Shown here one piece after another: positions 22,298 to 30,340 of a DNA stretch of 64,000 bases (its first letter is position 1; the number at the start of each line of letters is the position of its first letter). The notes beneath the pieces were generated by a model. That model did not search any database. It saw only the letters and a program-made list of their open reading frames with translations, and had not been told where the DNA came from. The position numbers and the translations under genes were made by a program. The DNA lies in NCBI RefSeq assembly GCF_003732265.1, contig NZ_MOBK01000001.1, forward strand, positions 186,001 through 250,000. The letters are read 5' to 3'. This DNA is from Pseudomonas brassicacearum (GTDB lineage: Bacteria > Pseudomonadota > Gammaproteobacteria > Pseudomonadales > Pseudomonadaceae).

Positions 22298-22852
22298 CAA
22301 GGGTATTGGGAGCACTACTACCCGGCAATCCTTTCTTCCACAACGGCGTTTATCGATCTTCGACTCGGACCCTGTGACCTGGCCATGAATGAACACCTTT
22401 TCGTCGTCATTCACCTGTGTCTCTGCGCGGCATGGATCATGGCAGTCGTCGGCGTGCTGTTTTGGTTCGGTTTAACAGTCGCTTGATAGCTCTCCATCGA
22501 CGGCGGTGACGCTTGGCAGTCTTCAAAATGATGCTGTAACAATGGCACACCTCGCCAATACCCAACGTAGACGCCTGCTCGCCGCAAAAAACCCTCCTTG
22601 CAAGCGCGATAAGTAGCTAGCTATTTGTTAACAAAAGTCTGAAGTATTCATTTGAACTTTCAGATTCTTTCGTCGCACCGCCTGTGCGTAACATCGGCGC
22701 CACAGTGAACCGGCTTCGGTATCGCTCGGTGGGTCAGATGACGCAGGAATCCGGATGTAACGTCCTCTGCCCCGCCTGACTACTGATCGCTGATTGGCCT
22801 GGCGCCATCGAAGTGCTTTTGCAGTAGGCCATGGGGTTTTTGAGGATCACCG
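22298..22852. other. Intergenic region, 555 bp
   Basis: A long gap precedes the 22.9-28.1 kb operon. It holds a possible 33-codon membrane-peptide ORF (22385-22486) and a 12-bp perfect palindrome TTTGTTAACAAA at 22624-22635. A short inverted repeat TCTGAA/TTCAGA (22639-22644 and 22661-22666) follows. The palindromes are plausible operator sites for the downstream operon, which has no adjacent regulator gene. GAGG near 22844 is the likely ribosome-binding site of the next gene. Confidence 0.5.
22385..22486 (+). CDS. Possible 33-residue membrane peptide
   Basis: A short open frame reads MNEHLFVVIHLCLCAAW followed by IMAVVGVLFWFGLTVA, which is a single hydrophobic helix. It lies alone in a non-coding gap. 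No clear ribosome-binding site precedes the ATG, and an ORF of this size can arise by chance, so this is a weak call. Confidence 0.25.
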   Translation: MNEHLFVVIHLCLCAAWIMAVVGVLFWFGLTVA

Positions 22853-23704
22853 ATGAAGCTGGAAATCTTTCGCACGCTGTGGGGTTACACCGCCAGCAAA
22901 GCTCAAGCGCTCGAGGAGCTGCTGCAAGCGGGCTTTGATGGCATGGAAGCACGCCTGCCCCTGGACGCCCGGGAACGGGCTGAGTTTGGCGCCTTTCTCC
23001 AGGCCAACCGCCTGGGCTATATCAGCACCGTCTTCACCGCGTACGACGTGCTGCCGGAGCAGTCGGCATCGCCTGCCGTCCACCTCAATGACCTCGATCA
23101 GAAACTCGCCTGGGCCGCCGAGCTGGGCCCACGTTTCGTCAACGTGCTGGCGGGCAATGATCGCTGGTCCTTGCCGCAACAAGTCGAGTTCTTCGGTCAG
23201 GCACTGGAACTGGCGCGCAAGCATGGTCAGGTTTGCAGTTTCGAAACCCACCGTTCGCGTTCGCTGTTCAACCCCTGGGTGACCCTGGAGTTGATCCGTC
23301 AACTGCCCGATCTGTTGTTCACCAGCGACATCAGTCATTGGGTGGTGACTTGCGAACGACTGCTCAATGACCCGGCCGATGACCTCAGCGCTTTCATCGA
23401 GCGCGTTCACCATATCCAGGCCCGGGTCGGTTACGACCAAGGCCCGCAGGTCCCGCACCCGGCAGCTCCCGAATATGCAAAAGAACTGGCTTTCCATCAG
23501 CAGCACTGGGAAAGCATCTGGCGTTCGCAGCAAGCCCGCGGTTACCAGGTCAGCACCCTGACCCCGGAATTCGGCGCCGATGGCTACCTGCATCATTTGC
23601 CTTTTACCAACGTCCCGGTGGCCGACTTGTGGTCATTGAACGTGTGGATGGGCCAGACCGAGCGCGAGCACTTCGAGCGTTTCCACCACTCAAGCCATCC
23701 TTAG
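22853..23704 (+). CDS. TIM-barrel sugar-phosphate isomerase/epimerase-like protein
   Basis: This 283-residue protein resembles the xylose-isomerase-like TIM barrel family (AP endonuclease 2 superfamily), whose members isomerise or epimerise sugars and related metabolites with a divalent metal. [20 protein letters not shown] opens the barrel, and ligand-like residues appear in [26 protein letters not shown] and TPEFGADGY (E, D/H, H, E in the order expected for metal ligands). It is the first gene of a likely five-gene operon with a 2OG oxygenase, an ABC importer and an SDR, so it probably processes the imported compound. Confidence 0.82.
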   Translation: MKLEIFRTLWGYTASKAQALEELLQAGFDGMEARLPLDARERAEFGAFLQANRLGYISTVFTAYDVLPEQSASPAVHLNDLDQKLAWAAELGPRFVNVLAGNDRWSLPQQVEFFGQALELARKHGQVCSFETHRSRSLFNPWVTLELIRQLPDLLFTSDISHWVVTCERLLNDPADDLSAFIERVHHIQARVGYDQGPQVPHPAAPEYAKELAFHQQHWESIWRSQQARGYQVSTLTPEFGADGYLHHLPFTNVPVADLWSLNVWMGQTEREHFERFHHSSHP

Positions 23705-23718
23705 GGAGCCGATGCGTC

Positions 23719-24789
23719 ATGCCTGACAATAAAAACAACAGCGCCAGCACTGACACCCACACAGCCAACTTCAATAGCATCCCGGTGGTGAACATCGCCG
23801 GTCTGTTCAGTTATGAACTGGAACACCGCCTGGCCGTGGCCGAACAATTGGGACGCGCCGCCAGCGACGTCGGTTTCCTCTATATCACCGATCACGGCAT
23901 CGACCCGCAACTGATCGCCAACCTGCGCAAGGCTGCCAAGGATTATTTCGACCAGCCTTTCGACACCAAGATGCAGCACTACATTGGCACCTCGCAAACC
24001 CACAAGGGCTTTGTTCCCGAAGGCGAAGAGGTCTACTCCAAAGGCAAGCCGGACCACAAGGAAGCCTTCGACGTCGGCTTCGAAGTCCCGGCCGATGACC
24101 CGCTGGTGCTGGCCAACACTCCCTTGCTGGGGCCTAACGACTGGCCGCAGCTGGCAGGTTTCAAGGCATCAGTGCAGGCCTACTATGAAGCGATCTTCGC
24201 GTTGGGCCGGCGCCTGTTCGGCGGCTTTGCCCTGACCCTGGGCCTGGAAGAAAACTATTTCGACAGTCTGGTCACTCGTCCGCCATCCAAACTGCGGCTG
24301 ATTCACTACCCCTTCGACGGTGCCGCCCACGACGCACCGGGTCTTGGCGCCCATACTGATTATGAGTGCTTCACCATTCTCTTGGCCGACAAACCTGGCC
24401 TTGAGGTGATGAACAGCCTTGGGCAATGGATCGATGCACCACCGATGGCTGATGCCTTTGTGGTCAACATCGGCGACATGCTGGAAGTGATGACGGCAGG
24501 CGCATTCGTCGCCACTGCGCACCGGGTGCGCAGCGTGAAAGAGGAGCGCTATTCCTTTCCTCTGTTTTATGCCTGCGACTATCACACCCAGATCAAACCG
24601 CTGCCAGGGTTCGCCCAGGCAGGCAACGACTACGAAGAAATCACGATCGGCGAACACATGTATGGCCAGGCTCTGCAGACCTATCAGTATCTGCGTCAGA
24701 GGGTAGCCAACGGGGAAGTTCAACTGCCAGGCAAGGCACGTAAGCCCGCCAGTTTCGGACATTTGAAAAATCAGGCTCAACCGTCCTGA
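23719..24789 (+). CDS. 2-oxoglutarate/Fe(II) oxygenase, isopenicillin-N-synthase type
   Basis: This 356-residue enzyme is predicted to hydroxylate or desaturate a small molecule using Fe(II), O2 and 2-oxoglutarate. The N-terminal DIOX_N region starts at [10 protein letters not shown] and includes [14 protein letters not shown]. Fe ligands are H212 and D214 ([10 protein letters not shown]) and H268 (TAHRVRSV); R277 and S279 (RYS) bind 2-oxoglutarate. ATG 23719 starts the coding frame 14 bases after the previous stop; the frame extends upstream within that gene. Context points to catabolism of an amino-acid-like compound, but the substrate is unknown. Confidence 0.9.
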   Translation: MPDNKNNSASTDTHTANFNSIPVVNIAGLFSYELEHRLAVAEQLGRAASDVGFLYITDHGIDPQLIANLRKAAKDYFDQPFDTKMQHYIGTSQTHKGFVPEGEEVYSKGKPDHKEAFDVGFEVPADDPLVLANTPLLGPNDWPQLAGFKASVQAYYEAIFALGRRLFGGFALTLGLEENYFDSLVTRPPSKLRLIHYPFDGAAHDAPGLGAHTDYECFTILLADKPGLEVMNSLGQWIDAPPMADAFVVNIGDMLEVMTAGAFVATAHRVRSVKEERYSFPLFYACDYHTQIKPLPGFAQAGNDYEEITIGEHMYGQALQTYQYLRQRVANGEVQLPGKARKPASFGHLKNQAQPS

Positions 24790-24835
24790 TTGAAGTTTTC
24801 AGTTACACCCTTACCTACGCCGGAGTCAGTAAAAA

Positions 24836-25630
24836 ATGAAAAACAATAAAAAGAACCTGTTGAGCTTGGCTGTATTGGCAGCCGGTATGCTCGGTGCCTC
24901 GGTGAGCATGGCGGCGGCCGGTCCGTTCAAGGTCGGCATGGAGATCACCTACCCGCCGTTCGAGTCCTATGACAAGGACAAAAACGTGGTGGGTTCCGAT
25001 CCCGAACTGGCAGCGGCACTGGCCAAGCACATGAACACCACGGTGGAGTTCGTCGACACCAAGTTTCCGAGCCTGATCCTGGGCTTGAACTCGGGCAAAT
25101 ACGACGCCGTCATTTCCGGCATGTACATCACACCGGAACGCCAGACTCAGGCCCAGACCATCGCCTATGCCAACACCGGTGCCGCGGTCATGGTGCCCAA
25201 GGGCAGCGAAATCAATGCGAAAAAACCTGAAGACCTGTGTGGTTTGAAACTGGGTCTGGAACAGGGCACCACCTGGGTCAAGGAATTCCGCAAACTGTCC
25301 GATGACTATTGCGTGCCCAACAACAAAGGTGCCATCACCGTCAGCGAATACCCTTCGGCGCCTGAAGTCACCCAGGCCCTGTTGTCCAAGAACATTCAGG
25401 CCCAGGTTGAAATCGCTGGCGCGGCAAAATTGATCGCGGAAAAGACCAACGGCCGGGTAGTCATCACCACCGATCACCCGATCTATCAGCAAACCCTGGG
25501 CATTTTCGTCAAGAAAGGTAACGAAGAAACCTTCCAGGCGGTGCAAAAGGCCTTCGAGGAGACCAAGAAGAGTGGTGAGTATGCCGCTATTCTTAAAAAA
25601 TACGCCTTGGAAGAGCCGACCTCCAATTAA
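24836..25630 (+). CDS. Amino-acid-type ABC substrate-binding protein
   Basis: This 264-residue family 3 periplasmic binding protein has a signal peptide (MKNNKKNLLSLAVLAAG to SMAAA). The family opening is FKVGMEITYPPFESYDKD, with YDAVISGMYITPERQ and LEQGTTWVKEF following; these are typical of polar amino acid binding. Two cysteines (LCGLK, DDYCVP) may form a disulfide. It lies directly upstream of the fused permease-ATPase gene, separated by a strong hairpin that probably lets it be expressed above the membrane components. Confidence 0.92.
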   Translation: MKNNKKNLLSLAVLAAGMLGASVSMAAAGPFKVGMEITYPPFESYDKDKNVVGSDPELAAALAKHMNTTVEFVDTKFPSLILGLNSGKYDAVISGMYITPERQTQAQTIAYANTGAAVMVPKGSEINAKKPEDLCGLKLGLEQGTTWVKEFRKLSDDYCVPNNKGAITVSEYPSAPEVTQALLSKNIQAQVEIAGAAKLIAEKTNGRVVITTDHPIYQQTLGIFVKKGNEETFQAVQKAFEETKKSGEYAAILKKYALEEPTSN

Positions 25631-25653
25631 GAACCTGTCCTTGTAGTCTGGTC

Positions 25654-25683
25654 ATCTGCCGCCCCTGCACGGGGGCGGCAGAT
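25654..25683 (+). terminator. 12-bp hairpin between binding protein and permease
   Basis: ATCTGCCGCCCC (25654-25665) pairs perfectly with GGGGCGGCAGAT (25672-25683) around a 6-base loop, 23 bases after the binding-protein stop and 11 bases before the permease start. No T-run follows. Such hairpins commonly stabilise the binding-protein mRNA and reduce downstream expression. Confidence 0.65.
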
Positions 25684-25694
25684 CGAGGTGCCCT

Positions 25695-27242
25695 ATGCCA
25701 TTCGATTGGTCGTATTTCTTCTCCCTGTTCTCCCTGCCGGACTTCTGGAATGCCTGCGTCACGGTGATCCAGCTTAGTGCCCTGGCCTGGTTCATCGGCA
25801 TGCTGCTGGGTTTTCTCCTGGCCACCGCCAAGCTGTCCCAATCGCCCTTGCTGCGCATTCCCGCCGCGGTCTACATCTGGTTCTTTCGCAGCATCCCGTT
25901 GCTGGTGCTGGTGGTGTTCGTCTACAACCTGCCGCAATTGTTTCCCGGTAGCGGCCCGATTCTGTCCAACCCCTTCTACTCCGGCTTGTTGGCCCTGGTG
26001 GTCACCGAAGCGGCGTACATGGCGGAGATCCATCGTGGTGGCCTTATTTCCGTGGCCAAGGGCCAGAAGGAAGCCGGCCGCGCGTTGGGTGTTGGCGTGT
26101 TAGGCATGCAACGCTTGATCGTAATCCCCCAGGCATTCCGTATTTCGCTGCCCACGTTGATCAATGAATACATCACGGTGGTCAAGCTGACATCGCTGGT
26201 CTCGGTCATCTCCCTGACCGAAATCCTCACGGTCGGCCAACGCCTCTATGCCACTAACTTCCTGGTCATGGAAACCCTGGCGGCGGTAGGCGTCTACTAC
26301 GTGTTGATCGTCACCGTGTTCGGCTTTTTCCTGCAGCGTCTGGAACGCTACCTGGACCTGAACTTCCGCAAGCCGCACACACTCGATGACGCGGCCGTGG
26401 CCAGGTTCAAAGCCTGCGCCGAAGCATTGCCCGACAGTGCGCGCAAAGCCGCCGGCAACAACACAACGCCCATCCTGCAATTGAAGAACATCCAGAAGAG
26501 CTACGGCACGCATAAAGTGCTGCTGGGCATCGACCTCAAGGTCGAATACGGCCAGGTGGTCTCGATCATCGGGCCCTCCGGCTCCGGCAAGACGTCGCTG
26601 ATCCGCACGGTCAACGGGCTGGAAAGCATCGATACCGGCGACATTCTGTTGTTCGGCGAAACCTTCATAGAAGCGTCGGACAAACCCGACAGTTCCCGCC
26701 TGCGCAAAGGCGTGCGGCACATCGGCATGGTGTTCCAGAACTTCAATCTGTTCCCGCACCGCACCATTCTCGACAACGTCACGCTGGCACCGCGTTACCA
26801 CGGTCAGCCAGTCGAGCTGAGTGAACATCGGGCCTATGCGCTACTGGACAAGGTCGGCCTGCTGGCCCATGCCCACAAGTACCCGCATCAGCTCTCCGGC
26901 GGGCAGCAACAGCGCGTGGCAATCGCCCGGGCCCTGGCGATGGAACCGCAGATCATGCTATTCGACGAGCCGACTTCGGCCCTCGACCCGGAACTGGTCA
27001 ACGACGTGCTCAATGTGATCCGCGACTTGGCCAAGGAAGGCATGACCATGCTGATCGTGACCCACGAAATGGACTTTGCCATGTCAATCTCCGATCGGGT
27101 GATTTTCATGGAGAACGGCAATATTCAACTCGATGCGGCCCCTGAAACCATACGCTGCGATGCCGAGGGCGAACGAGTGCGGCGCTTTATGGGAGTCGGT
27201 GCTCAATCACCCAATCGGTCCGCAGCGGTGGATCACGCATGA
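25695..27242 (+). CDS. Fused amino-acid ABC permease/ATPase
   Basis: This 515-residue protein joins two components that are usually separate. Residues about 1-225 are a HisM/GlnP-type permease with five or so helices and the EAA-loop region GQKEAGRALGVGVLGMQRL. Residues about 255-510 are an ABC ATPase with Walker [10 protein letters not shown] (near 293), signature LSGGQQQR (about 401) and Walker [15 protein letters not shown] (about 424). With the upstream binding protein this makes a complete importer, the fusion presumably dimerising. The linker (about 225-255) is not membrane-like. Confidence 0.93.
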   Translation: MPFDWSYFFSLFSLPDFWNACVTVIQLSALAWFIGMLLGFLLATAKLSQSPLLRIPAAVYIWFFRSIPLLVLVVFVYNLPQLFPGSGPILSNPFYSGLLALVVTEAAYMAEIHRGGLISVAKGQKEAGRALGVGVLGMQRLIVIPQAFRISLPTLINEYITVVKLTSLVSVISLTEILTVGQRLYATNFLVMETLAAVGVYYVLIVTVFGFFLQRLERYLDLNFRKPHTLDDAAVARFKACAEALPDSARKAAGNNTTPILQLKNIQKSYGTHKVLLGIDLKVEYGQVVSIIGPSGSGKTSLIRTVNGLESIDTGDILLFGETFIEASDKPDSSRLRKGVRHIGMVFQNFNLFPHRTILDNVTLAPRYHGQPVELSEHRAYALLDKVGLLAHAHKYPHQLSGGQQQRVAIARALAMEPQIMLFDEPTSALDPELVNDVLNVIRDLAKEGMTMLIVTHEMDFAMSISDRVIFMENGNIQLDAAPETIRCDAEGERVRRFMGVGAQSPNRSAAVDHA

Positions 27243-27288
27243 ACAGGCAGCTACTTTCGTTGAGCACTCTTCTTTCAGGAACACACGC

Positions 27289-28077
27289 ATGAACCTTGGA
27301 ATAGCAGGACGCTGGGCGCTGGTATGCGCCGCCAGCAAAGGCCTGGGTAAAGCCTGCGCACAGGCACTCGTCAGCGAAGGTGTGAACGTGGTGATTACTG
27401 CACGGGGCGAACAAACGCTGAATGAAACAGCCCATCAGCTCAGAGCGATCAATCCTGAGGTGACGGTCATCGCCGTGGCCGGAGACATTTCGACGCCCGA
27501 AGGTCGGGCCGCCGCCCTCTTGGCCCACGAGCATTTCGACATCTTGATCAACAACGCTGGAGGCCCGCCTCCCGGGGATTTCCGCGAATGGGATCGCGAC
27601 GCCTGGCTCAAGGCACTGGACGCCAACATGCTCACCCCGATCGAGTTGATCAAGGCAACGGTAGACGGCATGGCGGCACGCGGATTTGGCCGGATCATCA
27701 ACATCACGTCGAGTGCCGTGAAGTCGCCTATCGAAAGCCTGGGTCTGTCCAATGGCGCGCGCAGCGGCCTGACGGGGTTCATCGCGGGGCTTGCCCGGCA
27801 GGAAAACATTGCCAGTCGTAATGTGACGATCAATAACCTGCAACCGGGCTCCTTCGACACCGATCGACTGCGTGGCAATCTGGTCGCGGCTGCCCGGGAG
27901 TCTGGGCAAGACGGTGAGGCATTCCTCGACGAATGCCGTAGTGAAATCCCTGCCAAACGCTTCGGTTCACCCGAGGAGTTCGGTGCGCTGTGTGCCTTCG
28001 TTTGCAGCCGGCATGCGGGTTACCTGACCGGGCAGAATTTGTTGATTGATGGCGGGGCAGTTCGCTCCAGTCAATAA
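27289..28077 (+). CDS. Atypical short-chain dehydrogenase/reductase
   Basis: This 262-residue SDR has a Rossmann motif ASKGLGKACA in place of TGxxxGIG, then NNAGGPPPGDF. The catalytic region reads NITSSAVKSPIESLGLSNGA: the serine is present, but the position of the usual YxxxK is SNGAR, so Tyr and Lys are missing. This resembles a divergent SDR subgroup related to beta-ketoacyl reductases that lacks the canonical tyrosine. ATG 27289 has AGGA 8 bases upstream, and the open frame begins earlier inside the ABC gene. It is the last gene of the 22.9-28.1 kb operon and probably acts on the same compound. Confidence 0.87.
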   Translation: MNLGIAGRWALVCAASKGLGKACAQALVSEGVNVVITARGEQTLNETAHQLRAINPEVTVIAVAGDISTPEGRAAALLAHEHFDILINNAGGPPPGDFREWDRDAWLKALDANMLTPIELIKATVDGMAARGFGRIINITSSAVKSPIESLGLSNGARSGLTGFIAGLARQENIASRNVTINNLQPGSFDTDRLRGNLVAAARESGQDGEAFLDECRSEIPAKRFGSPEEFGALCAFVCSRHAGYLTGQNLLIDGGAVRSSQ

Positions 28078-28092
28078 CAACGGCAGGCGCAA

Positions 28093-28125
28093 CTGGAACG
28101 GACCTCGTGATGGTGTCCGTTCCAG
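28093..28125 (+). terminator. Perfect 11-bp hairpin after SDR gene
   Basis: CTGGAACGGAC (28093-28103) pairs with GTCCGTTCCAG (28115-28125) around an 11-base loop, 15 bases after the operon's last stop. It probably marks the operon end although no T-run follows. Confidence 0.55.
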
Positions 28126-28152
28126 CGCGAGATTCCCCCTCGCGCTGCCGGG

Positions 28153-28184
28153 GTTTAAACAACAAAAATCCTACTTGTTTAAAC
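28153..28184. repeat. Inverted GTTTAAACAA repeat
   Basis: GTTTAAACAA (28153-28162) and TTGTTTAAAC (28175-28184) form a perfect 10-bp inverted repeat with a 12-base spacer, AT-rich in a GC-rich region. The spacing would suit an operator for the DUF6124 transcription unit. The same GTTTAAAC octamer recurs at 28177-28184 and at 29658-29665 ahead of pqiA. Confidence 0.5.
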
Positions 28185-28293
28185 GAAGCCTCCTGTTACC
28201 ACCCAAAGGCTACAACGCCTTGCGTCATCGCCTACGGGTAAGACAGAATCCGCCGGCTTGTGCGTCTGGGGCACGGGTTCTATCGTGGCTGGG

Positions 28294-28517
28294 TCACTGA
28301 AAAACAGTGATCGGGTTTGGTAGCCCGGTATGTCCAGGCGCATAGCGCCACCTTTTACAGAGATCGTTTTTATCTCTGTTTTTTATGGTGGCCATGCGTA
28401 GGGCTCCCTCGGGAGCGCCGGGTTCCTGGACCGGTCTACCAACCTGTGCATGGCCACCACCTTTCGTTTGGTAGCGAAGGGAGATGGCTCCTCAATAGTT
28501 CTTCCAGGAGTTTCACT
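28294..28517 (+). ncRNA. Structured leader RNA upstream of DUF6124 gene (candidate cis-regulatory RNA)
   Basis: A 224-base untranslated leader contains at least six nested or serial stems. P1 is TCACTG/CAGTGA (28294-28310). P2 is CGGG/CCCG (28312-28327) with loop TTTGGTAG. P3 is GGCGC/GCGCC (28337-28349). P4 is ACAGAGAT/ATCTCTGT (28357-28379), followed by a T-run that looks like an intrinsic terminator. P5 is a 12-bp stem TGGTGGCCATGC (28386-28397 with 28448-28459) enclosing GCTCCC/GGGAGC and CCGG/CCGG hairpins. P6 is CCTTTCG/CGAAGGG (28460-28481), again with loop TTTGGTAG. Both identical loops can pair with CTACCAA at 28436-28442. CTCCT (28488-28492) can pair with the Shine-Dalgarno AGGAG (28506-28510) or with GGAG at 28480-28483. 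I do not recognise it as a named riboswitch. Confidence 0.7.
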
Positions 28518-28880
28518 ATGAAAAAACCAACACCCAACCCACCGGACACTGACCCGGCATCACCCTACGAATCGCTCGATTCCAAAAAACTCCACGAAGC
28601 GGCCGAACGCGCCCTCGACCATTACCTCAACCCGGCCGCCCAAATCATGGCCAGCACCCACGAACCCGAACCGATGTTCCTCGCCAACCCCAAGTACGAC
28701 ACCGAATCCCTGCTGGTCAACGCCAGTGAATCACTGGGCTCGGCGACCACCATGCTGAGTAATTTGGCGGCGCTACTGGACCACTCAAACCGTAAGACCC
28801 TACTGGGGATTACCCAAGTGGTGATGTTGGGGGAATTAGCGGTGAATCAGGCGCTGGATAAGGTTGAAGTGAAGGCGTAA
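28518..28880 (+). CDS. DUF6124-family small protein
   Basis: This 120-residue protein is of a kind I know mainly from Pseudomonas, formerly grouped with DUF3077. ATG 28518 has AGGAG 7 bases upstream. The N-terminus is proline-rich (MKKPTPNPPDTDPASPYES), followed by a helical segment (LHEAAERALDHYL) and a C-terminal helical half (LLVNASESLGSATTMLSNLA and MLGELAVNQALDKVEVKA). There is no signal peptide or membrane helix. Function is unknown. The long structured leader suggests tight post-transcriptional control. Confidence 0.85.
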   Translation: MKKPTPNPPDTDPASPYESLDSKKLHEAAERALDHYLNPAAQIMASTHEPEPMFLANPKYDTESLLVNASESLGSATTMLSNLAALLDHSNRKTLLGITQVVMLGELAVNQALDKVEVKA

Positions 28881-28891
28881 GCACGGCCCTT

Positions 28892-29518
28892 CTATTCACC
28901 TTCATCGAACGTTCCAGTGCGCACCTCCCCTTCGCGCACATATCGGGTGATCAGCACGCCGCCCGGCGTGCTGGTCGAATGCGCCAACGTGAAGGCCGAA
29001 GTCTGCGCCGTATCGTCAAACAAGCGCCTGCCGCGCCCGAGCATGACGGGAAACGTCATCAACCGAAGTTCATCGACCAATCCGGCAGCAAGCAGTTGCC
29101 GCACCAGATCGCCGCTGCCTTGGGTCAACAGGTTGGCGCCGTCCTGTTGTTTGAGCGCACGTATCGAATCGGCAACGTTCCCTTCCAAGGCATGACTGTT
29201 CTGCCATTCCAGCGTATCGGGGCGATGCGTGGCCACATGCTTGGGTGCTCGGTTGAACAGGTCAGCAATGCAATGGCTATGTGAATCAGCCTTTTGCCGC
29301 GGCCAATACGCCGCAAAGATGTCGTAGGTGCGACGCCCCAGCAGCAACTCGAACGGCTGCGAAAACAGGTCCTGTACCGCCTCGCCAGAGACCTTGTCGG
29401 CGTAAGGCACGATCCAGCCACCGAAGCGAAATTCGCCGCTGGTGTCTTCTTCGGGGCCGCCGGGGGCTTGCATTACGCCATCCAGGCTCAGGAAAGCGGC
29501 AACGGTGAGTTTGCACAT
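28892..29518 (-). CDS. Dihydrofolate-reductase-family (RibD C-terminal-like) protein
   Basis: This 208-residue protein resembles the RibD C-terminal/DHFR fold, which uses NADPH to reduce small substrates. It opens with KLTVAAFLSLDGVMQAPGG, typical of the YwjB/YyaP-like group, and contains LLLGRRTYDIFAAYWP, LLTQGSGDLVRQLLAAGLVDE (in part) and MLGRGRRLFDD. The physiological substrate of this group is generally unknown. It converges on the DUF6124 gene with an 11-bp gap. Confidence 0.88.
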   Translation of the reverse strand: MCKLTVAAFLSLDGVMQAPGGPEEDTSGEFRFGGWIVPYADKVSGEAVQDLFSQPFELLLGRRTYDIFAAYWPRQKADSHSHCIADLFNRAPKHVATHRPDTLEWQNSHALEGNVADSIRALKQQDGANLLTQGSGDLVRQLLAAGLVDELRLMTFPVMLGRGRRLFDDTAQTSAFTLAHSTSTPGGVLITRYVREGEVRTGTFDEGE

Positions 29519-29743
29519 GGTCTTCTCCTGTTGAGTGCACGGTTCGGGAATGCCGGGGATCAGCGTACCCGCCGATTCATTCCCTGATGGATAGTCGAAC
29601 GGGCCGTTGCGAAATCGACAGTACGCCGTACAAAAGAAGTTCGCCGATACAGCATCGTTTAAACTTTCGATTTGCTCAATTGCGAGGCACTTCTATATTG
29701 AGGAGGTGCTCTGAACTTCCTGCCTACTGTTGAGCCTTGGCCC

Positions 29744-30340
29744 ATGGCGAATACTGATCAATTGATCATCTGCGAGCACTGCGACTGTGTGTATGAAAAA
29801 GTCACGCTCGCCAAACACCAGAAAACCCTCTGCACGTGCTGCGGCGGCGTGCTCCAACGCTACAACGGCCTGACGGTGGAGCAACGACTGGCGTTGACCT
29901 TCACGGCGTTGGTGTTGTGGATTTTCGCTAACTTCTATCCGGTCATGAGCATCAGCCTCAAAGGCCTGAAAAACAGCGCAACCCTGTGGGATTCGGTATT
30001 GGCCCTGAGCCTGGGACCGATCACGTTCATCGCGATGGTCGCGGCGATTGCCATGATCATCGCGCCGATTTTCCAACTGTTGCTGCTGATCTGGGTCCTG
30101 GGTTTCGCCCTCTCGCACCGACGTTCCCCCGGTTTCAAATTCTGCATGCGCTGGCTGGAGGCCCTGCGGCCGTGGAGCATGCTCGAAGTCTGCCTGCTCG
30201 GTGCAATGGTCGCGGTGATCAAACTGGCCGGTTTGCTCGACGTACTGCCCGGCATCGGCCTGTTCGCACTGGCCGTGCTCAGCCTGATGATGATCCGAAT
30301 CGCCGGGCGCGACATCCGTGAATTGTGGGACATCCTATGA
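29744..30340 (+). CDS. pqiA: PqiA-like membrane protein, first half
   Basis: This 198-residue protein corresponds to the N-terminal half of E. coli PqiA. A zinc-ribbon-like pair (CEHCDC and CTCCGG) precedes four transmembrane helices, with LTFTALVLWIFANFYPVMSI (start of the first) typical of the family. PqiA, PqiB and PqiC form an envelope-spanning lipid-trafficking system that helps maintain the outer membrane. The ATG of the second pqiA gene overlaps its stop by 4 bases, so the two halves are co-translated and probably assemble. Confidence 0.88.
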   Translation: MANTDQLIICEHCDCVYEKVTLAKHQKTLCTCCGGVLQRYNGLTVEQRLALTFTALVLWIFANFYPVMSISLKGLKNSATLWDSVLALSLGPITFIAMVAAIAMIIAPIFQLLLLIWVLGFALSHRRSPGFKFCMRWLEALRPWSMLEVCLLGAMVAVIKLAGLLDVLPGIGLFALAVLSLMMIRIAGRDIRELWDIL

